64,000 nt of DNA, from assembly GCF_022829285.1 (NCBI RefSeq), contig NZ_JAKSYI010000121.1:51792-115791 (forward strand), given 5' to 3'. Shown here piece by piece: positions 20,298 through 27,796 of the stretch. A program made the position numbers and the translations under genes. Under the pieces are notes generated by a model. The model was given only the letters and a program-made list of their open reading frames with translations. It made no database searches and was not told the DNA's origin. This DNA is from Methylobacterium sp. J-078 (GTDB lineage Bacteria; Pseudomonadota; Alphaproteobacteria; Rhizobiales; Beijerinckiaceae). Position 1 is the first letter of the stretch, and each line of letters starts with the position of its first letter.

Positions 20298-21914
20298 ATG
20301 AGCGCCGGAACGGCGCAGGCGGGCGGCGATTCCGGCGCCTCCGCCAAGGCGCCGGGCGGCCACAACCCCTGGGCCATCGCCCTGGTGGTCTCGCTGGCGA
20401 CCTTCATGGAGGTGCTCGACACCACGATCGCCAACGTGGCCCTGCGCTACATCTCCGGCGGCCTCGCGGTGGGGCCCGACGAGGCCGCCTGGGTGGTGAC
20501 GAGCTACCTTGTCGCCAACGCCATCGTGCTCACCGCATCGAGCTTCCTCGCCAAGCGGTTCGGCCGCAAGGCGTTCTTCATGTGGAGCATCGGGCTCTTC
20601 ACCGTCGCATCGGTGCTGTGCGGCTTCGCCTGGAACCTCGAATCGCTGCTGCTCTTCCGCGTGCTCCAGGGCCTCGGCGGCGGCGGCATGGCGCCGCTGG
20701 CCCAGTCGATCCTGGCCGATTCGTTTCCCCCGGCGAAGCGGGGCCAGGCCTTCGCCCTCTACGGCCTTGCCGTGGTGGTGGCCCCCGTGGTCGGGCCGAC
20801 GCTGGGCGGCTGGCTCTCCGACAACGTCTCCTGGCACTGGTGCTTCCTGATCAACGGCCCGATCGGCCTGATCGCCCTCGGTCTGATGCACGTGCTGCTG
20901 GAGGACCCGCCGGGGGCGGTCGCGGAGCGTCGGCGCCTGCGGCGCGCGGGCGTGCGCTTCGACCTGATCGGCTTCCTCCTCGTCGCCACCTTCCTCGGCG
21001 CGCTCGAGGTCGTCCTCGACGAGGGGCAGCGCAAGGACTGGTTCGGCTCGAACTTCATCGTCGTGTTCGCGGTGATCTGCGCCGTCGCCTTCGTGGCGAT
21101 GATCCCCTGGGAGCTGACGCGGAAGAACCCGGTGGTGGATCTGCGCCTTCTCGGAAGCCGCCAGTTCGGCGCCTGCTTCCTCGTGATGATGGCCACCGGC
21201 GCGATCTTGATCGCGACGACCCAGTTCGTGCCGCAACTGGTACAGGAATATTTCGGTTACACCGCCACGCTCGCCGGCCTCGTCCTCGCGCCGGGCGGCC
21301 TCGTCACGGTCTTCATGATGCTGGTGATCGGCCGCGTCTCAGGGAAGGTGCAGCCGAAATATCTCATCGCTCTGGGGGCCGCGATCGTCTCGGCGGCGAT
21401 GTACGACCTGACGCGGCTCTACGGCGACACCAGTTTCTGGTTTTTTGCCTGGTCGCGCATCTACATCGGCATCGGCCTGCCGATGATCTTCATCTCGATC
21501 ACCGCCGCCTCGTACGAGGGAATCGACAAGTCCCAGACCGACCAGGCCTCGGCCCTGATCAACGTGGCCCGAAACGTCGGCGGCTCGATGGGCGTGTGCC
21601 TCGCCCAGAACGTGCTCGCCTACCGGCAGCAGTTCCACCAGAGCCGGCTCGGGGAGAGCATCTCCAGCGCCAACCCGAACTACCAGGAGACCCTGCGGGC
21701 GGCGACGCAGTATTTCCAGACCCATGGGGCGTCCGGCGTCGACGCACGGAGTCAGGCCATCGCCTGGATCGGCCAGCAACTCCAGACCCAGGTGGCGTAC
21801 TGGGGCTACATCGACGTGTTCTGGTCGCTCTGCCTCGTCTCGGGGGCGGCGGTGCCGCTCGCGATGATCCTCAGCAAGGTCAAGCTCGGCGGCGGGGCGC
21901 CGGCCGGGCACTGA
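20298..21914 (+). CDS. EmrB-family (DHA2) MFS drug transporter
   Basis: Proton-driven exporter with 14 predicted helices, 538 residues. It opens with PWAIALVVSLATFMEVLDTT, and the typical DTTIANVAL motif follows. Motif C-like GLAVVVAPVVGPTLGGWL is visible. The C-terminus shows a helix-rich stretch and ends GGGAPAGH. AAGGGAAG before ATG 20298 is a good ribosome binding site. It pairs with the preceding EmrA-like adaptor; an outer-membrane channel is not encoded nearby, so a TolC elsewhere is presumed. Confidence 0.93.
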   Translation: MSAGTAQAGGDSGASAKAPGGHNPWAIALVVSLATFMEVLDTTIANVALRYISGGLAVGPDEAAWVVTSYLVANAIVLTASSFLAKRFGRKAFFMWSIGLFTVASVLCGFAWNLESLLLFRVLQGLGGGGMAPLAQSILADSFPPAKRGQAFALYGLAVVVAPVVGPTLGGWLSDNVSWHWCFLINGPIGLIALGLMHVLLEDPPGAVAERRRLRRAGVRFDLIGFLLVATFLGALEVVLDEGQRKDWFGSNFIVVFAVICAVAFVAMIPWELTRKNPVVDLRLLGSRQFGACFLVMMATGAILIATTQFVPQLVQEYFGYTATLAGLVLAPGGLVTVFMMLVIGRVSGKVQPKYLIALGAAIVSAAMYDLTRLYGDTSFWFFAWSRIYIGIGLPMIFISITAASYEGIDKSQTDQASALINVARNVGGSMGVCLAQNVLAYRQQFHQSRLGESISSANPNYQETLRAATQYFQTHGASGVDARSQAIAWIGQQLQTQVAYWGYIDVFWSLCLVSGAAVPLAMILSKVKLGGGAPAGH

Positions 21915-21932
21915 ACCGAGCCGGGCCCGGAC

Positions 21933-23000
21933 TCACTCGGCCGGCGCGGTCGCCTCGGTGACCTGGACGCGCCCGGCCTGGACCGGGACGGGGGCCGCGT
22001 CGGCCTCGATCTCCGTGAGGGTCACCTCGGATTTCAGCTCCGGGGCCGCCAGGGCGGCGACGCCCTCGTAGCGGTCGAGGCGGCGGTCGATCATGCCGCC
22101 GATCTTTTCGCGGACCTCGGCGACGGTGAGGCTGCGGCGGCCCTTGCCGGCCTTCTCGGTGAACAGGCTGCGGTTCGCTTTCGCCGCGGCCTTGAAGACC
22201 TGCTTGGCGACCTGGCCCGGTTTCTCGGCGGTGAGCGCGAGGAAGCGTCCGGCGCTGGCGGTGCCGAGGAAATGCGCGAAGTAGAGCTCGGCGGTGGAGA
22301 GGTCGCGGCCGATGCGCTGCTCGATCCGGCCCTTGTCGCGGTTGATGAGTTCGCCCGCCATCAAGGCGGCGACGTAGGGGTCCTGGCGCAGGCGCAGCAC
22401 ACGCGTGCGGGTGGCCTCGTCGGAAATCGTGATGGCGCTGCCGCGCCCCTTCACGGCCGCAGCCTCCTCGGCGAGGCCGTGGCGGGCGCCGTAGCTGCGG
22501 ATGAGTTCGAGCCAGGTGCCCGAGAGGAACTGGAACAGCCCCTCGGCGGACGACGTCCCGGCCTTCACGGTGGTCGAGAAACTCGATTCCTTGTCGGCAA
22601 GCGCCATCATGTAGACCGGGTCGACCCCGGTCTCGGCGGCCGCGCGCAGAATCGTGTCCACGATCTCGCGCGGGACAGCCATGTCGCCGAAGCGCAGGCG
22701 TTCGGTGCCGGACGCGTCCCGGCTGGGGGCGAGATTGGCCAGGTCGCTCTCGATCAAGTCGAGGGTCGCGGGTTCCTGCTCGACGACGGGAACCCCACGC
22801 CAGTCGGCTGCGTTCGAGGTGTCAGCGTTTTCGAACTGTCCGCGCTGCAGACCCTGCGCCGTGAGGGCACGTTCATCGATCCGATCGTGAGCGGCGGCCG
22901 CGGGTGCGAGCGCGTTCTGCGGAAGGGCCGTGCCGAGGAGCAAGCCCGCGAGGAGCGTCGCGAGGGTCCGGCGGCCCAGGGCGGCGAGGTTCCGGCGCAT
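21933..23000 (-). CDS. Periplasmic lytic transglycosylase (SLT domain)
   Basis: 355 residues from ATG 23000. A signal peptide (MRRNLAALGRRTLATLLAGLLLG...APAAAA region) precedes an SLT/lysozyme-like domain around residues 110-290: YMMALADKESSFSTT with the catalytic glutamate, SAEGLFQFLSGTWLEL, and AELYFAHFLGTASAGRFLAL. The open frame extends to 23117 with a hydrophilic stretch that would hide the signal peptide, so the inner start is preferred. It cleaves peptidoglycan glycan strands to 1,6-anhydro products, by family. It is divergent from ino1, sharing the 23001-23431 interval and perhaps the CtrA-type site. Confidence 0.85.
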   Translation of the reverse strand: MRRNLAALGRRTLATLLAGLLLGTALPQNALAPAAAAHDRIDERALTAQGLQRGQFENADTSNAADWRGVPVVEQEPATLDLIESDLANLAPSRDASGTERLRFGDMAVPREIVDTILRAAAETGVDPVYMMALADKESSFSTTVKAGTSSAEGLFQFLSGTWLELIRSYGARHGLAEEAAAVKGRGSAITISDEATRTRVLRLRQDPYVAALMAGELINRDKGRIEQRIGRDLSTAELYFAHFLGTASAGRFLALTAEKPGQVAKQVFKAAAKANRSLFTEKAGKGRRSLTVAEVREKIGGMIDRRLDRYEGVAALAAPELKSEVTLTEIEADAAPVPVQAGRVQVTEATAPAE

Positions 23001-23235
23001 CTTGCGCTCAGTCCGCGGCAGCCACGCCACGGTGTCGTCTGCGTGGAAGGTCTCGTTGGGCACGAGACGGCTCACGTCGTCGGCGCAGAGCGCCGGCTCC
23101 GGGAAAACCCCCATCATTGGTCCTTGTTCGTACCGCTGCCTTCAGGGGCGCGGCTTCGTTGTCGTTCAGCGAGGGGACGTCTCGCCGGTCGCTGTGACCA
23201 CAATGGGACAGCTCCGTGATTCAACGATGGCACGC

Positions 23236-23250
23236 TTAACGCCCGGTTAA
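23236..23250. promoter_or_regulatory. CtrA-type binding site TTAA-N7-TTAA
   Basis: TTAA (23236-23239) and TTAA (23247-23250) are separated by exactly seven bases (CGCCCGG). They are embedded in the palindrome CTTAAC-N5-GTTAAG (23235-23251). This matches the full consensus for the alphaproteobacterial cell-cycle regulator CtrA. It lies about 180 bases before ino1 and about 235 before the divergent transglycosylase start. The AT-rich bases just after it (TTGTATTTACGGAATTTTAAT) look like promoter DNA. Confidence 0.55.
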
Positions 23251-23348
23251 GGCATTGTATTTACGGAATTTTAATCCTCCGTTCGGACGCCGTTCAGCCT
23301 AACCGCGTCAAAAAGGCGTCCTGGCCAGGGTTGGAACGCAGCCCCGGT

Positions 23349-23423
23349 AGCCCAGTTAGTGAGGGCTGAACGGTACGGCCCCCGGGTTGGGAAAGGCTTC
23401 CGTTCAATCCGAAGAAGGAAGCC
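23349..23423 (+). promoter_or_regulatory. Structured 5' leader of ino1, possible RBS-sequestering hairpin
   Basis: Two hairpins are visible: AGCCC (23349-23353) with GGGCT (23363-23367), and GGCTTCC (23395-23401) with GGAAGCC (23417-23423). The right arm of the second contains the AAGGAAG that serves as ribosome binding site for ATG 23432, so folding would block translation. A C-rich/G-rich patch (GGCCCCCGGGTTGGG) lies between them. I do not recognise a named riboswitch. Confidence 0.45.
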
Positions 23424-23431
23424 GTTTTCCA

Positions 23432-24622
23432 ATGAGCATGCAGACCGGTCGCCGCGTCGGCGTTGCGTTCGTTGGCATGGGTGGCGCTGTCGCCACCACC
23501 GCCATCGCAGGCATCGAGATGATCAAATCCGGATCGAACCGCCTCGATGGCCTGCCCCTCGCGGGCGTTCCCGTCGCCGGGATGGCCGATTACAAGGACC
23601 TCGTTTTCGGCGGATGGGATCTCAACGACGATGACCTCGCTTCGGCCGCCACCGGCCACGGCGTCCTTACCGCGCAGGACATCGAGAACGGCGCCCAGGT
23701 CCTGAAGGGCATCAAGCCCTGGCCGGCCGTGGGCAGCGCCAAGTTCTGCAAGAACATCGAGGGCGCCAACCGCATCGTCGCCAAGGACCACCGCGAGGCG
23801 GTCTCCGTGATTGCCAACGACCTCCGCCGCTTCAAGGCCGAGAGCAACCTCGACGAGGTCGTGGTGATCAACCTCGCCTCCACCGAACGCTGGCCGAACC
23901 TCTCCGACCCGACCCTGAACTCGACGGCCGCCTTCGAGAAGGGTCTCGACAGCAGCGACGAGTCGATCAGCCCGGCGATGCTCTACGCCTACGCGGCGAT
24001 CAAGAGCGGCGTGCCCTACGCCAACTTCACCCCCAGCGTCGCCGCCGACGTGCCGGCCCTGCTCGAACTCGCCAAGGAGATGAACGTCCCCGTGGCCGGC
24101 AAGGACGGCAAGACCGGCCAGACCATGATGAAGACGGTCCTGGCCCCGGCGCTCAAGGCCCGCGCCCTGCACGTGGACGGCTGGTTCTCCACCAACATCC
24201 TCGGCAACCGCGACGGTCTGGCGCTCAACGACAAGGACTCGCTCCAGTCGAAGCTCAACACCAAGGGCACGGTGCTCGACTCGATCCTCGGCTACCCGGT
24301 CGAGGACCACCTCGTGCATATCCACTATTACCGCCCCCGCGGTGACGACAAGGAAGCCTGGGACAACATCGACGTCAGCGGCTTCATGGGCCAGCGCATG
24401 CAGATCAAGGTCAACTTCCTCTGCAAGGACTCGATCCTGGCCGCGCCCCTCGTCATCGAGATCGCCCGCGTCCTCGAGCTTGCCAAGCAGCGCGGCGACG
24501 GAGGTGTCCAGGAGCAGCTCTCGAGCTTCTTCAAGGCCCCGATGGTGAAGAACGGCCACGGCCCCGAGCACGATTTCGGCAAGCAGCAGACCATGCTGCT
24601 CGAGTGGCTCGGCGCGCACTGA
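23432..24622 (+). CDS. ino1: myo-Inositol-1-phosphate synthase
   Basis: NAD-dependent cyclisation of glucose 6-phosphate to 1L-myo-inositol 1-phosphate; cytoplasmic, 396 residues. The NAD-binding loop is FVGMGGAVATT (residues 13-23). The family signature GKDGKTGQTMMKTVLAP and the catalytic-domain stretch NFLCKDSILAAPLVIEIAR are intact. ATG 23432 follows AAGGAAG. It is the first gene of an eight-gene unit and supplies the cyclitol from which I infer the product is built. Its stop overlaps the next ATG (TGATG). Confidence 0.93.
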   Translation: MSMQTGRRVGVAFVGMGGAVATTAIAGIEMIKSGSNRLDGLPLAGVPVAGMADYKDLVFGGWDLNDDDLASAATGHGVLTAQDIENGAQVLKGIKPWPAVGSAKFCKNIEGANRIVAKDHREAVSVIANDLRRFKAESNLDEVVVINLASTERWPNLSDPTLNSTAAFEKGLDSSDESISPAMLYAYAAIKSGVPYANFTPSVAADVPALLELAKEMNVPVAGKDGKTGQTMMKTVLAPALKARALHVDGWFSTNILGNRDGLALNDKDSLQSKLNTKGTVLDSILGYPVEDHLVHIHYYRPRGDDKEAWDNIDVSGFMGQRMQIKVNFLCKDSILAAPLVIEIARVLELAKQRGDGGVQEQLSSFFKAPMVKNGHGPEHDFGKQQTMLLEWLGAH

Positions 24623-25545
24623 TGTCGACGCAGACGGAGGGCGCCGGTCCCGCGGCCCCGCTGGCGCTTCGCGCCCTCCTCGTCGAGGTCAACGACCTCA
24701 AGCGCGTGCATTCCGCAAGGCGCACCGGCTCCATCGCCGAGCGCCTGTTCGCGCAAGGCTGGGGCGCCCTCATGGGGGGCGCCGCGCCGGAGGCCGTCGC
24801 CATCGACATCACCGCCAAGGCGCTCGCCGCCGCCCGCCTCTGCGACCTCGACGCCGCCTTCCTCGGCGCCGCCGGGCTCGACGAGCGGGCGACGGCCGAC
24901 ATCCTGGTCTCCGGCTTCGACGCCGTCACCGACAGCGTCGAAGCCGGCCTGCGGGACAGCCTCCGGGCGGCCCTGCGCGCGCCGGCGAGCTTCGCGCAGG
25001 GTCCCCTGCCGGGCTTCGTCGCCGCCCTGGCGCACCAGCCGAGGGCCGGCGTGACCTGTCCCGGCAAGCCCCGAATCCTGCTGGAGCCGCCTGAGAACCA
25101 TGCCGAGCACTGCCTGATGGTGGCGGTCTACGGCGTCGTTCTGAGCCCGTTCTACCGGGCCGACCCGACCCTGGTCTTCCTCGCCGCCATGGCGCACCAC
25201 TTTCACAACGCCGCGATGCCGGATGCCGGATTCACCGGCGAGATGCTGCTCGGTGACCATCTCCTGCCGATCATGGCCCGCACCACGCAATGGGCCCTCG
25301 ACGAACTCGATCCGGCCCTGCGCGAGACGGTCGAGCGGGCGCGCGCCGTTCTCCCCGACGATGCCACGGCGGAGGGCCGCGCCTTCCACGCCGCGGACTG
25401 CATCGACCGGGTGCTGCAGATCGCCCAGCATCTGCGGGCCGCGAGCCTGACCATGGGCACCGTCCTCGACGAGATGGAGCTCGTCCATGCGGGTCCTGTG
25501 AAAGGCTTCCACGACCGCGTTCTGAAGGACATGCAGATCCCGTGA
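24622..25545 (+). CDS. HD-domain-like putative metal-dependent hydrolase
   Basis: 307 residues, translationally coupled to ino1 through TGATG. The C-terminal half looks like an HD-superfamily helical fold: ENHAEHC (His160, His163), MAHHFHNAAMPDAG (His192, His193, His195) and HAADCIDRV (Asp259). The classical HD pair reads HH here, so metal binding is plausible but not standard. The N-terminal 130 residues are alanine-rich and unrecognised. HD proteins are mostly phosphohydrolases; in this operon a phosphatase acting on inositol phosphate or its glycoside would fit. That role is inference. Confidence 0.6.
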   Translation: MSTQTEGAGPAAPLALRALLVEVNDLKRVHSARRTGSIAERLFAQGWGALMGGAAPEAVAIDITAKALAAARLCDLDAAFLGAAGLDERATADILVSGFDAVTDSVEAGLRDSLRAALRAPASFAQGPLPGFVAALAHQPRAGVTCPGKPRILLEPPENHAEHCLMVAVYGVVLSPFYRADPTLVFLAAMAHHFHNAAMPDAGFTGEMLLGDHLLPIMARTTQWALDELDPALRETVERARAVLPDDATAEGRAFHAADCIDRVLQIAQHLRAASLTMGTVLDEMELVHAGPVKGFHDRVLKDMQIP

Positions 25546-25576
25546 TGTCTCCTCGCGACCGAGCGGACACCCCGTC

Positions 25577-26761
25577 ATGATCCCCTTCGATCTTCGCTCG
25601 CCGGAGACCGGCGGCTTCCTGAAGGCTGACACCGCGCACTCGCTGCGCGACGGGAAGAGCGGCGCTCGTTGGCCCGTGATCGACGGCATTCCCTACCTCC
25701 GGACCAACCGCGACGACCTCGTCGCGCGGACCCTGGAACTGCTCGATGCCGGCGAGGCCGCTCTCGCGCTGGAGGGACTGCTCGCGGATCAGGACGATTG
25801 GTGGACCGGCCCCCCCGCTGATCCCCTCGACCTGCACGAACTCGTGCGCGAGCGGGACCGGCGCACCTTGCGCGACGCGGTGCGGCTCCTCGGCTGGGGC
25901 CGGGTCGGCGACTACTTCCTCCATCGCTGGACCGACCCGACCTTCCTCGCCGGTCTCACCCTCCTCGAGGCACACTGGAACGATCCCGTCTGCGTGTTCG
26001 AGTTCGCCTGCGGGATCGGTCACTACCTGCGCGAGTTCCAGACGCGCGGTATCAAGGTCGCGGGCGCCGACGTGGTCTTCGCCAAGCTCTGGGTGGCGCG
26101 GCACTGGGTGGTCGGTAAGCAGGCCCAACTCGTCTGCTTCGATGCGAATTCACCCGATTGGCCGATCCCGGGCGCGCCGGTCGATCTCGTCGTCTGCAAC
26201 GACGCCTTCTACTTCCTCGACCGCAAGGCCGAGGTCCTCGAATGCCTGCGCCAGAACGCCGGTGACGACGGCTGGCTTGCCGTCAGCCACATCCACAACA
26301 GCGACCGCCCGGGCTTCTCGGCCGGACGCGCCGTCTCGGCGGCAGAGCTCGACGAACTCTTGCCCGACGGCCTCGTCTACGACGACGACGACCTGACACG
26401 GGCCATGGTGGAGCGGCGCGCGCCGTCCCCCCGCAAGCCCCAGGACCTGACGGGCTGTGAGGCCTTCTCGGTGGTGGCGGGCCCCGGCATGCGCCCGGCC
26501 CCCCGGCCGGTCATCGATGGCATCACCGTGCCGCGCCCCGGCCGGACCCTCCGCCTCAACCCTCTCTACGTCGCCGAAGGGGCGGATCGCTACGCCATCC
26601 GCTGGCCGTCCGAGCGCTACGAGGCCGAGTACGCGGCCCGGGCCACCTATCCGATCACCTTCACCGGGCCGGACAGCCTCGACTGGCGGGGCGACCTCGA
26701 CGCGCCGGAGGCCGACCGGGTCCGCGACCGGACCTATGTCGATCTGCCGGAGCGCTGGTGA
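25577..26761 (+). CDS. Class I SAM-dependent methyltransferase with Trm112-like N-terminus
   Basis: 394 residues. Residues about 5-45 resemble a Trm112-type segment (GARWPVIDGIPYLR) but without zinc cysteines. The methyltransferase core starts at VFEFACGIGHYLREF (140-154, motif I), with GADVVF (motif II) and VDLVVCNDAFYFLD (motif IV region). The C-terminal 120 residues are an extra domain of unknown fold. It begins 31 bases after the HD gene and its stop overlaps the next start. It probably methylates an O, N or C on the pathway intermediate; substrate unknown. Confidence 0.75.
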   Translation: MIPFDLRSPETGGFLKADTAHSLRDGKSGARWPVIDGIPYLRTNRDDLVARTLELLDAGEAALALEGLLADQDDWWTGPPADPLDLHELVRERDRRTLRDAVRLLGWGRVGDYFLHRWTDPTFLAGLTLLEAHWNDPVCVFEFACGIGHYLREFQTRGIKVAGADVVFAKLWVARHWVVGKQAQLVCFDANSPDWPIPGAPVDLVVCNDAFYFLDRKAEVLECLRQNAGDDGWLAVSHIHNSDRPGFSAGRAVSAAELDELLPDGLVYDDDDLTRAMVERRAPSPRKPQDLTGCEAFSVVAGPGMRPAPRPVIDGITVPRPGRTLRLNPLYVAEGADRYAIRWPSERYEAEYAARATYPITFTGPDSLDWRGDLDAPEADRVRDRTYVDLPERW

Positions 26762-27777
26762 TGGCGTCGTCGGAGATGAGCCCCGTCGCCTGGGGCATCG
26801 TCGGCTACGGCTGGGTCGCCCGCGACTACATGGCGCCGGGCATCCGCGCGGCTGGGCACCGGCTCGTCGCCGTCGCCGATCCGGGCGAGGCCTCGCGCAT
26901 GGCGGCCGAATCCGAAGGTGCACGCGCCTACGCCCGGCTCGAAGACCTCGTGAAGGACCCCGAGGTGGAGGCGGTCTACGTCGCCACGCCGAACCACCTC
27001 CACCGGGAGGCGGTCGAGGCCCTGGCCGGCTCCGGCAAGGCCATCCTGTGCGAGAAGCCGATGGCGGCCTCCCTCGACGATGCCGAGGCGATGGTCGCGG
27101 TCCTGCGCGGCAGTGAGACCTTCTACGGCACCGCCTTCGACCAGCGCCACCACCCGGCCCACCGGGCCATGCGGGACGCGATCCGCGCGGGCCAGCTCGG
27201 CACCGTCACGGCGATCCGCATCGTCTATGCCTGCTGGCTGCCGCGCGCCTGGACCTCGTTCAGTGGCCAGGACAACTGGCGCATCGACCCGGCCAAGGCC
27301 GGCGGCGGCGCCCTGATGGATCTCGCCCCCCACGGCCTCGACCTCGTCGACTTCCTCCTCGACGAATCGATCCACGACCTCGCCGCCCTGACCCAGGCCC
27401 GCGCACAGGACTACGCCGTCGACGACGGCGCCCTCCTGATTGGGCGCACGCCATCCGGCGTTCTCGCCAATCTGCATGTCGCCTACAATTGCCCGGACGC
27501 CCTGCCCCGCCGCCGCCTCGAAGTGACCGGCACCAAGGGCCTGCTCACCGCCATCGACACGATGGGTCAGGTGGCGGGCGGCACCCTGTCGTTCACAGAC
27601 GGGTCAACCGGCGTGTCCGAAAGTCTACCCTTCGACGCGGAGGCCTCGCCCTTCCTCGAACAGGTGAAGGCCTTTGGCTCGGCCCTGCGCCGGCCCGAGG
27701 AGCGCGAGGCCTACAGCGCCACCCGCGACCTCCACACCATGCGCTTGCTGGCCCGCGCCTACGCCGCGTTGCCCTGA
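26761..27777 (+). CDS. Gfo/Idh/MocA-family NAD(P)-dependent oxidoreductase
   Basis: 338 residues. The Rossmann domain opens with AWGIVGYGWVARDYMAPGI. The family signature CEKPMA lies at 97-102, preceded by YVATPNHLHREAVEAL. The second domain carries GGGALMDLAPHGLDLVDFLL, with catalytic Asp187/His191. The family includes inositol dehydrogenases and sugar 3-dehydrogenases. With ino1 in the operon, oxidation of a cyclitol or sugar hydroxyl is a reasonable guess. ATG 26761 overlaps the previous TGA. Confidence 0.85.
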   Translation: MASSEMSPVAWGIVGYGWVARDYMAPGIRAAGHRLVAVADPGEASRMAAESEGARAYARLEDLVKDPEVEAVYVATPNHLHREAVEALAGSGKAILCEKPMAASLDDAEAMVAVLRGSETFYGTAFDQRHHPAHRAMRDAIRAGQLGTVTAIRIVYACWLPRAWTSFSGQDNWRIDPAKAGGGALMDLAPHGLDLVDFLLDESIHDLAALTQARAQDYAVDDGALLIGRTPSGVLANLHVAYNCPDALPRRRLEVTGTKGLLTAIDTMGQVAGGTLSFTDGSTGVSESLPFDAEASPFLEQVKAFGSALRRPEEREAYSATRDLHTMRLLARAYAALP

Positions 27778-27796
27778 GGAACGGAACACCACGACC

